DNA of 64,000 bases from Thalassoglobus polymorphus (GTDB lineage: Bacteria; Planctomycetota; Planctomycetia; Planctomycetales; Planctomycetaceae): assembly GCF_007744255.1 (NCBI RefSeq), contig NZ_CP036267.1, positions 4,258,001 to 4,322,000 on the forward strand, read 5' to 3'. Shown piece by piece: positions 37,005-44,570 of the stretch. The stretch's first letter is position 1. Each line of letters begins with the position of its first letter. A model generated the notes under the pieces. The model ran no database searches. It worked only from the letters and a program-made list of their open reading frames with translations, and was not told the origin of the DNA. The translations under genes and the position numbers were made by a program.

Positions 37005-37553
37005 ATGCGGCATATTCTCTCAGCACTGGTGATGAATCAACCGGGTGTGCTTGCTCACATCTCCGGAATGATGGCTTCGCGCGCTTTTAACATCGATAGT
37101 TTGGCTGTCGGTCCGACTGAAAACGAACTGTATTCCCGGATGACCTTTGTCGTCGGCGGGAGTGCTCAATCGTTGGCTCAGGTTCGTAAGCAGCTGGAGA
37201 AAATCGTCACCATTGTCAAGGTCGTCGATTACCTCGATGAAGAGCATGTTGAACGTGACCTCATGCTGATCAAAGTCCGTACGGACTCTACGACTCAACG
37301 TAGCGAAGTCAAAGAACTCGTCGATATCTTCCGCGGTAGCATCGTCGATGTGAGTGCCGGGCACGTCATGATCGAGATCTCTGGACAGGAACGAAAAATT
37401 CAAGCGTTTATCGCAGCCGTGGAGCCATTCGGTATTATCGAGATGGTTCGCACCGGTCGGATTGCGCTCTCTCGCGTGAATTCAATGTCGGCTGAAATTG
37501 AAGTGGGCGATCCAACTCACTCGGCAGAAAAAGACGTTGAGCAATCTGCTTAA
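37005..37553 (+). CDS. ilvN: Acetolactate synthase small (regulatory) subunit
   Basis: The 182-residue product is the regulatory subunit of acetohydroxyacid synthase, which confers valine feedback control in branched-chain amino-acid synthesis. It begins with an ACT domain (MRHILSALVMNQPGVLAHIS, then RAFNIDSLAVGPTENEL). The second half contains DLMLIKVRTDSTTQRSEVKE and FRGSIVDVSAGHVMIEISGQ. The catalytic subunit is not adjacent. The ATG at 37005 matches homologues; the frame upstream is not conserved. It precedes ilvC by about 180 bp on the same strand. Confidence 0.93.
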   Translation: MRHILSALVMNQPGVLAHISGMMASRAFNIDSLAVGPTENELYSRMTFVVGGSAQSLAQVRKQLEKIVTIVKVVDYLDEEHVERDLMLIKVRTDSTTQRSEVKELVDIFRGSIVDVSAGHVMIEISGQERKIQAFIAAVEPFGIIEMVRTGRIALSRVNSMSAEIEVGDPTHSAEKDVEQSA

Positions 37554-37736
37554 GGATTCTGATTCCACAAAATTGGTGGCAAGTCGAATCTGAACCAGAT
37601 CACTCGACCGGAAGTGATCACCTCAAGAACCGATCACCTCAAAACGTTACTCATCAGCAACCGGGCTGACCCACACACAAAAACCTCGATTTCTTTTTTG
37701 ATTCAATTCTCACGGACTAACAATTAGGGAGCTGTC

Positions 37737-38741
37737 ATGGCTGCAAAGGTTTATTACGACGACGACGCGGATCTCTCACTTCTCAAAGGCAAAACCATTG
37801 CGATTCTTGGCTATGGAAGTCAAGGGCACGCACAGGCTCAGAACCTCAAAGACAGTGGCTGCAACGTTGTCATCGGGCAGCGTAAAGGAAGTGCTAACTA
37901 CGATCTCGCCGTGAGTCATGGCTTTGAGCCAGTGTCAATTAAAGATGCTTCAAAGGCTGGCGACCTGATCAATATCCTTCTTCCAGACGAAGTTCAGGGA
38001 GACATCTTCCGCAACGAAATCAAAGACCAACTCGAGCCAGGCAACCTTCTGCTTTGCTCACACGGATTCAATATCCACTTCGGTCAGGTCATTCCGCCAG
38101 AAGGTGTCGATGCTGGTCTTGTTGCTCCCAAAGGTCCAGGTCACCTTGTACGAAGCGAATACGAAAAAGGTGGCGGCGTCCCATCCTTGATCGCCATGTA
38201 CCCAGGGGCTTCAGAGGCTTCCCGCGGTTTGGCACTTGCCTACGCAAAGGGAATCGGCGGAACTCGTGGTGGTGTGATCGAAACGACAATCGCCGAAGAA
38301 ACCGAAACAGACTTGTTTGGTGAACAGGTTGTTCTTTGCGGTGGCGTCAGCGAATTGGTGAAAGCAGGGTTCGAAACTCTCGTCGAAGCTGGCTACCAGC
38401 CTGAGATGGCGTACTTTGAATGTATGCACGAACTCAAGCTGATCGTCGACCTCTTCTACGAAGGTGGACTCAACTACATGCGTTACAGTGTCTCAAACAC
38501 AGCTGAGTACGGCGACTACAGTAGTGGTCCTCGTATTGTGACTGACGAGACCAGAAAAGAGATGAAGAAAATCCTCGAAGAGATCCAGAACGGAACCTTC
38601 GCTCGCAACTGGCTCTTGGAAAACAAAGCCAACTGCCCAGGATTCCACGCGACTCGCCGCCGTGAGCGTGAGCATCAGGTCGAAAAAGTTGGCCGTGAAC
38701 TCCGCAGCATGATGAGCTGGATTGACTCAAAAGAAGTCTGA
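37737..38741 (+). CDS. ilvC: Ketol-acid reductoisomerase, class I
   Basis: IlvC isomerises and reduces acetolactate with NADPH and Mg2+ in valine, leucine and isoleucine synthesis. The 334-residue length fits the short class I. The Rossmann motif [20 protein letters not shown] is at about 21-40, followed by [35 protein letters not shown] and the metal-site segment [18 protein letters not shown] good ribosome-binding site (AGGGAG) precedes the ATG, and a terminator follows directly. Confidence 0.97.
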   Translation: MAAKVYYDDDADLSLLKGKTIAILGYGSQGHAQAQNLKDSGCNVVIGQRKGSANYDLAVSHGFEPVSIKDASKAGDLINILLPDEVQGDIFRNEIKDQLEPGNLLLCSHGFNIHFGQVIPPEGVDAGLVAPKGPGHLVRSEYEKGGGVPSLIAMYPGASEASRGLALAYAKGIGGTRGGVIETTIAEETETDLFGEQVVLCGGVSELVKAGFETLVEAGYQPEMAYFECMHELKLIVDLFYEGGLNYMRYSVSNTAEYGDYSSGPRIVTDETRKEMKKILEEIQNGTFARNWLLENKANCPGFHATRRREREHQVEKVGRELRSMMSWIDSKEV

Positions 38742-38764
38742 GTCACAGTTGAATGAATCTTTCG

Positions 38765-38798
38765 AGCAGCACACTTTCAGAGTGTGCTGCTTTTTTTT
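38765..38798 (+). terminator. Rho-independent terminator of ilvC
   Basis: GCAGCACACT-ttcag-AGTGTGCTGC forms a perfect 10-bp stem followed by eight T. It lies 24 bp after the ilvC stop. Confidence 0.95.
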
Positions 38799-39297
38799 AC
38801 GCCTGTTGAGAGTTCTCGACCGCTTCAAACTGATGTTCGAGTTTCTCGACCGCCGTTTCTGGATTCATGTTAAACAACGCTTTTCCACCGGTTCCCCACT
38901 GACCATTTTCGTAGTGGAACAAGGCCGACGCATCTCGAACGTCACCCACCGCAGCGACATCTTCCATATCTCCCCCCTCGATGGCTTCGAAATGGATCTC
39001 GACCGAGGCGAGAGCTGTCAGCAATCCGGTTGAACGGTCTCGGACAAAGCGGACAGGCTCTTTCCAATCACAAACTGTCCAGCGAAGACCGCGCGGTTTT
39101 CCAATCGAGGCAGCCAGTTGAAAGAATTTTGCTTCGAGTGCTTCTCGGCGAAGCTTAAACTCCTGAAACGCCCGTTCCAAATCTCGACGAGATTGTCTCT
39201 TCACAATCATGGGCGCTAACGCCATGAAAATGAATACCAGAACGGCAAGACCAATACCCAAGTACGCAATACTATTCACGACGTTTTCATCTTTCAC
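38797..39297 (-). CDS. Membrane-anchored protein of unknown function
   Basis: This 166-residue protein has one N-terminal membrane segment (AYLGIGLAVLVFIFMALAPM), a short basic coiled-coil (RRDLERAFQEFKLRREALEA) and a C-terminal alpha/beta domain with LRWTVCDWKEPVRFVRDR. I do not recognise the family. The start is a GTG at 39297. It precedes nothing obvious in the same direction and converges with ilvC across the terminator. Confidence 0.7.
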   Translation of the reverse strand: MKDENVVNSIAYLGIGLAVLVFIFMALAPMIVKRQSRRDLERAFQEFKLRREALEAKFFQLAASIGKPRGLRWTVCDWKEPVRFVRDRSTGLLTALASVEIHFEAIEGGDMEDVAAVGDVRDASALFHYENGQWGTGGKALFNMNPETAVEKLEHQFEAVENSQQA

Positions 39298-39355
39298 TCT
39301 TCAATGTGCTGCGGATCGCTTGCTCTTCAAGCATCAAATACATCCTTGCCCGTAC

Positions 39356-39823
39356 TTACGGCATCACGAAATCATGACCTTCAGGGCGAACCGTGAGGAC
39401 AGGGCAGTCGGCCTTACGGACGACCTTCTCTGCAACGCTTCCCATGAGTGCGTGAATCAATCCAGAGCGTCCGTGTGTTCCAATGACGATCATGTCGATT
39501 TTATTTTCTCGAGCGTATCGAATGATCTCAAGAAACGGAGTTCCTGAGACAACCGAACGTGTGATACTCAGCCCCTCCGCCTGATCGGAGTCCGGGAGTG
39601 TCTCAATCAGTCGCTCCGAGCTTTCCTTCAATCCAATCAGATATTCAGAGGTGATCGGCGTTGGGATTCCTGGCTCAGGGACAATGGGGTAGATGTCCTC
39701 AACAACATTCAAGATGTGGAGTTCAGCCGAAAACCGCTTTGCGAACTCACATCCATACCGAATTGATCGCTTGCTGAAGTCGCTGAAGTCGGTCGGAACA
39801 AGAATACGTTTCAGCTGAATCAT
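39356..39823 (-). CDS. Universal stress protein
   Basis: The 155-residue product is a single UspA domain. It starts LKRILVPTDFSDFSKRSIRY and ends with the ATP-binding type signature GTHGRSGLIHALMGSVAEKV followed by CPVLTVRPEG. Nucleotide-binding members of the family share this G-2x-G-9x-G(S/T) pattern. It probably acts in stress survival; the trigger is unknown. Confidence 0.93.
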   Translation of the reverse strand: MIQLKRILVPTDFSDFSKRSIRYGCEFAKRFSAELHILNVVEDIYPIVPEPGIPTPITSEYLIGLKESSERLIETLPDSDQAEGLSITRSVVSGTPFLEIIRYARENKIDMIVIGTHGRSGLIHALMGSVAEKVVRKADCPVLTVRPEGHDFVMP

Positions 39824-39884
39824 GAGTCTTTCCTCGATTCCAGTTTTTGTTCAGTATACCCAATCAACCAACACGATGCGCCAA

Positions 39885-40280
39885 TCAATTCTCCGCAGGG
39901 CGATGCTGCAACGCAACAGCCGTCGCAGTTGCATACGCCTTGCAATGCGAAATCGTGATTAATACTTCGTCGATTCCTTTCATCTTGGAAACACGCTCCG
40001 CCCCTCCGGTCAGTTCGATATAAGGCTGCCCCGATTGACGGTTGAGAATCTGGATATCAGTCCAACCCACCCCTTTGGTGAACCCGGTTCCAAGTGTTTT
40101 CATCACTGCTTCTTTAGCAGCCCAGCGTCCAGCAAAGTGCTGAATCGCCTCTTTGTGACGCTGGCAATATTTGATTTCGAGTTCGGAGTACACTCGTTGT
40201 AGAAAAAGTTCTCCGTGCCGTTCGATCATCTCTCCAATGCGGACGATTTCGACGATATCTGTTCCCAGACCAACAATCAT
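39885..40280 (-). CDS. acpS: Holo-[acyl-carrier-protein] synthase
   Basis: AcpS transfers the phosphopantetheine arm of CoA to acyl carrier protein. The 131-residue product starts MIVGLGTDIVEIVRIGEMIE, with metal-binding Asp8, and has the second motif FAGRWAAKEAVMKTLGTG, with Glu57. The C-terminal VLITISHCKAYATATAVAL is typical. It overlaps the upstream membrane-protein gene by 4 nt (ATGA), so translation is coupled. Confidence 0.96.
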   Translation of the reverse strand: MIVGLGTDIVEIVRIGEMIERHGELFLQRVYSELEIKYCQRHKEAIQHFAGRWAAKEAVMKTLGTGFTKGVGWTDIQILNRQSGQPYIELTGGAERVSKMKGIDEVLITISHCKAYATATAVALQHRPAEN

Positions 40281-40861
40281 GGATCGACTTTCTCATTCTG
40301 ATTTATTTGTTCATTCACGATTCGATCCTGAAGGGGAGGTTCCCGAGTCAAGATCCAGACTGCTATCGCGGATGCGATTGTCAGTTCTCCCAACCAAAGC
40401 AGCAATGGCCAGGGAGCTTTCCAGGAACCGAGGGGCGAGACTCTGAACTCCAGGTAGTCACCGAATGCGGGATCGAATTCTCTACGTAGTTTATCGAATT
40501 CCTTCTTCGTTTCCTCATCAGCGGCCCCCTCAACGAAGTTCAGCATCGCCAGCTGTTCGGAATACTGCTGACGCATTTCTGTTCGAACAGATTTCAGGTT
40601 CTGATACGAAACCCAACCAAGGTGTCCACCCCCTGTGAAAACAATTAACACAGCTAGAACCGTCAGCAATGGCGTCCGCTTCAGGGAGAGTTCTCGCATG
40701 AACCATTTCAACCCGGCCCCGCATGCAACTCCAAAGGCTGCGTACAAAATCCCCAAACGTCGAAACGGAACGGGTGCATGTGCAAAAATGAGTGATAAGC
40801 CAATCACCAACAGGCAACTGCCAGCGAGCCAAATCAGAAGTGAGCGCGTCGATGGGTTCAA
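40277..40861 (-). CDS. Four-helix membrane protein of unknown function
   Basis: The 194-residue product has about four hydrophobic segments (residues 7-26, 34-50, 62-82, 149-170) and a charged loop between the last two. I do not recognise the family. It overlaps acpS by 4 nt and probably shares its transcript. Confidence 0.7.
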   Translation of the reverse strand: MNPSTRSLLIWLAGSCLLVIGLSLIFAHAPVPFRRLGILYAAFGVACGAGLKWFMRELSLKRTPLLTVLAVLIVFTGGGHLGWVSYQNLKSVRTEMRQQYSEQLAMLNFVEGAADEETKKEFDKLRREFDPAFGDYLEFRVSPLGSWKAPWPLLLWLGELTIASAIAVWILTREPPLQDRIVNEQINQNEKVDP

Positions 40862-41134
40862 TGGAAGTTTTCAAGGTATAAGGGGCGAGTTGTCCAAGCC
40901 ACAGACTATTCCTCTTGAACCTGCGATGCAAACTTTGCACGCACAATGCTCTCAAAAATGTTGAATCCAACAAGTAAAATACGTTTTGAATCTTATCACA
41001 GCATTTTCAATGCTTCTCGCGCCCGTCAAAGTCTTTTTATGACTTCATGAACGGCTTGTCACCAGCCAGGTTTACCAGTCACTCGCCACGATGTGCTAAA
41101 CTCAAGTCAATCCATAGTTCGTTGGGAAAATGAG

Positions 41135-41632
41135 ATGTCAGCCAATATTCGTAGCATCGAGGCGTTAATTGAGTTCCGCGCGGCCTTGATCGTATTCATC
41201 GAAGATGCATCGTTGGCCTTGCAGACCATGACGATGGAGCTTCACAAATCGTACGAGTGGATCGAGCACGAACGGCCTTACTACTGGAAGGCTCAAATTC
41301 GCCGCGGATTCGATCAGGTCTCGCAAACCCGCGCCGCATTGGAATCTTGCCGCATGCGGATCGTTGCGGGGCATCGACCTTCTTGCATGGAAGAGAAGCA
41401 AGCTTACACGCGGGCCAAGCAACGGCTGCAACACTGCCAGGATCAAATTAAAGTTGTGAAGCAGTGGGCCAATAAAGTACGCCACGAAGCAGATGAGTTC
41501 CGAGGACGTTTGGCAACTCTTCAGGCCCTGCTAGAAGGAGACCTTCCGAAAGCTGTCGCGACATTGGAGAACGCGATCTCGATTCTGGAATCATACTCGG
41601 AAACAGCACGCCCGCAAGATTTCGGTGAGTAA
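41135..41632 (+). CDS. Alpha-helical protein of unknown function
   Basis: This 165-residue protein is predicted to be almost wholly alpha-helical, with heptad-like stretches (SIEALIEFRAALIVFIEDAS, KQAYTRAKQRLQHCQDQIKV, RGRLATLQALLEGDLPKAVA). It has no signal peptide, membrane segment or enzymatic motif. Two aromatic-rich turns (YEWIEHERPYYWKAQIRRGF) lie between helices. The next gene, also small and helical, lies 205 bp on in the same direction, so the two may act together. The ATG at 41135 was chosen over one at 41093. The family is not known to me. Confidence 0.7.
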   Translation: MSANIRSIEALIEFRAALIVFIEDASLALQTMTMELHKSYEWIEHERPYYWKAQIRRGFDQVSQTRAALESCRMRIVAGHRPSCMEEKQAYTRAKQRLQHCQDQIKVVKQWANKVRHEADEFRGRLATLQALLEGDLPKAVATLENAISILESYSETARPQDFGE

Positions 41633-41837
41633 CGAACTCACAGATTTCACTTGAGACAATCGAATGACGAGAGTGGAACAACAAGGAGACTCGACCAGAT
41701 GAATACTCACAGCAAGGCGAAGGAAAGATTGAATCCGTTTAAGTTTTCACCTGACATCTTTCAGTCTTGATCGTGAATTTGCCCCCGCATCTCTCGTCTC
41801 CGCAAATTGAAGTCAACTTGAAGAAAAGGAAATCAAC

Positions 41838-42062
41838 ATGCCTATCGGAAATCTTCAGTCTGGTGCCGGGCAACTTAAGGATGCCACCCAAAAGTTGACC
41901 CTCGCCTGGGATGCCGTCAGCGAATCCTGGGTCGACATCAAGGCGAAGCAGTTCGAGGAGAAAACACTCGTCCCGGTTCTGGAAGAAGTCGCCGCGGTGA
42001 TGCCCGCCATTAACCAGATGTCTGCCATGCTCATGTCTGCAAAACGCGCACTTGATGAGTAA
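41838..42062 (+). CDS. Small helical-hairpin protein, WXG100-like in shape
   Basis: The 74-residue product consists of two helices (LQSGAGQLKDATQKLTLAWD and VPVLEEVAAVMPAINQMSAM) joined by a turn, SWVDIKAKQFEEK. The pattern of a Trp at the turn followed by a spaced Phe recalls WXG100 proteins, though Asp stands where Gly is expected and the protein is shorter than usual. The ribosome-binding site AAGGAAATCAAC is good. No type VII secretion ATPase is in the window, so the likeness is suggestive only. Confidence 0.65.
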   Translation: MPIGNLQSGAGQLKDATQKLTLAWDAVSESWVDIKAKQFEEKTLVPVLEEVAAVMPAINQMSAMLMSAKRALDE

Positions 42063-42071
42063 GACCTCGTG

Positions 42072-42174
42072 GCGAGAAGTTTGCTCACCCGTGTGCCCGT
42101 GAAGAACGCATTTCTCTAGAAAAATGCTGTTCACCATGAGGCAGATCCTGCAAACTAATTCGATAGATGCTCTA
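42072..42174 (+). mobile_element. Family A repeat, copy A7, forming a stop codon
   Basis: The copy contains CCGTGTGCCCGTGAAGAACG and ends CGATAGATGCTCTA. Its terminal CTA (42172-42174) is the TAG stop of the kinase gene read on the minus strand. The left end is diverged (GAGAAGTTTGCTCAC). Confidence 0.82.
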
Positions 42175-43458
42175 AAACCAGTCTTTAAACCGACTCCACA
42201 AACCTCGATTCGATGCTGAGTATTTATTGATGAATCGCAGCAGGTCGCGGTAAACCTCGTCGGCGTTCTGGTATCGCTTCTCGGGGTTGCGTTTCATGAG
42301 CTTCAGAATGATGGCCTCTAAATCGTGCGGAATTTCGGGATTCAGGACTCTTGGAGAAATGATTTTTGCCCGCTGAACATGGGCTGCGAGTTCCGTGCGG
42401 GACTGTCCATCGAAAGCTGGCTGGAGAGTACACAACTCAAACAATGTCGCTCCGAATGAGTAGAGATCGGTCCGCTCGTTGACGATGCCTTCAAACTGCT
42501 CGGGCGCCATGTACCGCAACGTGCCTGCCATCGGTCCACGTAGCTCAGACATCGCACGCTCACGCCCCAAGGCCAGACCAAAATCGGCCACCCACCCTTT
42601 TCCGGACCTGTCGATCAATAAGTTTGCGGGCTTGATATCTCGATGCAAAGTTCCCTGCTTGTGAGCAAAACGCAAAGCTCCTGTGATTTGTGTCGCTAGT
42701 TTCGCAACTTGCACCCAGTTATTCCGTCGAAAATACCGCTTTTGCTTTGGAGTTTCGCGGTGGTAAACAGCTGCTCGCCCGAAGTTCGGCCCTCGGATTT
42801 CTGTCAGAAGATCTTCGATTTCTACTGCTGATTCTCCGGTCTTCAAGCGAGAAATCAAATGATCAAAACCAACACCTTCGATGATCGGCATGACGTAATA
42901 AAACCGCTCGTCTTGTTCACCAAAGCTGAAGACAGGAACAATGTTTGGGTGTTGCAAGCGAGCAGCGATACGCGCTTCACGACGAAATTGCTTGCTCCAT
43001 TTCGATTGAGCACCAAACTTCCAGGGTAAGAGTTTCACAGCGACGTGGCGGCCGATGGATTCCTGCTCGGCTTCAAAGACAACGCCCATGCCCCCACGGG
43101 CAATCTCCCGAATGATTCGAAATTCCCCCAGCCGCTCAATATCAAACTGCTCGGGCATCGGAGTTTTGACAACTTCGAGCTCCTTCTCCGATTTCCAGTC
43201 TTCCATGGCAGCAACCAATGGAAGAAAGTCTTTGAGTTCCGCTTCCAGTTTAGGGTAACCCTGAACGAAGTCATCGAGATCAACGGTCTCGCCAGCACGA
43301 AGACGTTCGAGATAGAGACTGGCGGCCTCTTCGATTGGATCGCGCGCACCGGAACTCGTTCGTTGCGGCAAGCCGACGAGATCGGCTTCCGTTCCATCAT
43401 CAGAAATTTCCTGCGGTTCCGGCATCTCTTGCTCTATAGAATTTTCAAACTGGTGCAT
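42172..43458 (-). CDS. Serine/threonine protein kinase
   Basis: This 428-residue kinase has an acidic N-terminal region (1-110) and a full eukaryotic-type kinase domain. The glycine loop is IARGGMGVVFEA, the ATP lysine is Lys142 (VAVKLLPW), the catalytic loop is HRDIKPANLL (272-281) and DFGLA is at 292-296, followed by MAPEQFEG. Planctomycete relatives often continue after the kinase domain into a membrane segment and sensor repeats. Here the protein ends at LWSRFKDWF, directly at a TAG made by the family A repeat. An ECF sigma gene lies 270 bp upstream in the same direction, the usual pairing in this phylum. Confidence 0.93.
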   Translation of the reverse strand: MHQFENSIEQEMPEPQEISDDGTEADLVGLPQRTSSGARDPIEEAASLYLERLRAGETVDLDDFVQGYPKLEAELKDFLPLVAAMEDWKSEKELEVVKTPMPEQFDIERLGEFRIIREIARGGMGVVFEAEQESIGRHVAVKLLPWKFGAQSKWSKQFRREARIAARLQHPNIVPVFSFGEQDERFYYVMPIIEGVGFDHLISRLKTGESAVEIEDLLTEIRGPNFGRAAVYHRETPKQKRYFRRNNWVQVAKLATQITGALRFAHKQGTLHRDIKPANLLIDRSGKGWVADFGLALGRERAMSELRGPMAGTLRYMAPEQFEGIVNERTDLYSFGATLFELCTLQPAFDGQSRTELAAHVQRAKIISPRVLNPEIPHDLEAIILKLMKRNPEKRYQNADEVYRDLLRFINKYSASNRGLWSRFKDWF

Positions 43459-43460
43459 GT

Positions 43461-43494
43461 CCTACACGGACACACGGTAGAGCAAACAGCTCTC
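43461..43494 (-). repeat. Family A fragment, copy A8
   Basis: CTACACGGACACACGGTAGA and the following GCAAACAGCTCT match the right third of family A. It lies directly at the start of the kinase gene, so this gene has family A sequence at both ends. Confidence 0.6.
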
Positions 43495-43728
43495 GCAATA
43501 CTTAAAACAATGATTGGACTGTCGGTGAATGGCGGTCACATCGAAGCCATCGCCCACGATTCAACAGCATTTTGTGCCCGATGGGATCGCTTTCATAACG
43601 ACATCGGCTGCTTGGTACGAGGCAGACCGCGAAGAACAATAACGGTTTTGCTCTCAGAGCAGCGACAGCAATCGTTCGAGGCAACTGAAAACGAGGTTGG
43701 GGTGTGAGAATCAACAAGGAAAAGAAAT

Positions 43729-44373
43729 TTACGAACGATCCATGAATCCGGGGATCGCTTCGAGTATTTTACGCAATCGTCCTAGTGCTCGAACATACCT
43801 TAAACTTGCTGCCTGTTCTGAAATATCAAGAGCTTTCGCCGTTTCACTATTTGTGAGTTCTTCGAAGTGCCTGAGTGCCAGAACCTCACGGTCGAGATCC
43901 CCCATGCTCTCCAAGGCAATGTTCAATTGTTGAGACAGTTCCGCCCGTAAAGCTGCTTGCGTTGGGGAGGTCATATGCCCCAGAAGATGGTGAGAGAGCG
44001 AAAATGAGGTCGATTCCGGAGTCCATCCCCCTCCGACTCGCCGTTCTCGACTGGCATCACGTGCTTGCGTCCCCAGATGCCGACGGTGAACATCAATCAT
44101 TGTCTGGTTCACAATCAAACGCAGCCAAATGAAAAAACTCTCTGGAGAATCGTGCAAGAAGTGTTCGATTCGCTTTCCAGCAGCGAGATAGGATTCCTGC
44201 AGAATATCATCGGCATCAACCCGCCCCAGCAACCTTTGATCCAAGCGAAAATTGATAATTCGCCACAAGCGTTGACGATGACTTTCAAACAGAATGCCCA
44301 GCGCTTCGTGGTCTCCGTGAATCACTCGGTCTACAAGCGAGTCAATTTCTTCAGGAGAAAGCGATGAAGACAT
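43729..44373 (-). CDS. ECF-type RNA polymerase sigma factor
   Basis: The 214-residue product has the two ECF domains. Region 2 spans about 20-100 (ADDILQESYLAAGKRIEHFL, FFIWLRLIVNQTMIDVHRRH) and region 4 about 140-205 (LDREVLALRHFEELTNSETA, then the DNA-binding ISEQAASLRYVRALGRLRKI). It matches the planctomycete ECF class that is usually encoded next to a Ser/Thr kinase, as here. It would direct polymerase to a small regulon, under kinase-linked control. A family B copy (44495-44567) lies beyond its start. Confidence 0.92.
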   Translation of the reverse strand: MSSSLSPEEIDSLVDRVIHGDHEALGILFESHRQRLWRIINFRLDQRLLGRVDADDILQESYLAAGKRIEHFLHDSPESFFIWLRLIVNQTMIDVHRRHLGTQARDASRERRVGGGWTPESTSFSLSHHLLGHMTSPTQAALRAELSQQLNIALESMGDLDREVLALRHFEELTNSETAKALDISEQAASLRYVRALGRLRKILEAIPGFMDRS

Positions 44374-44494
44374 AAGCTCAGAGATTTCCTAAGGTTGGAG
44401 AAGGGCAATATCTATTGTCACAGTTTTCCCAGATTATGCAATCCAGACTCCCTGAGCCACTTTCTGCCCCCATTATGCAAGCGCAGCGATTCTC

Positions 44495-44567
44495 GGTGAC
44501 CTGCAACCTGAATTTGCTCTCTCAAGCACCGAAAAAGTGACCATTCCACGATTTGTCGGGTTGGTTC
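44495..44567 (-). repeat. Diverged family B copy, B5
   Basis: CCTGCAACCTGAATTTGCTC and TCTCAAGCACC match family B, ending TCGGGTTGGTTC. It ends 4 bp before the TAG of the DUF1549 fusion gene. Confidence 0.6.
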
Positions 44568-44570
44568 GAC

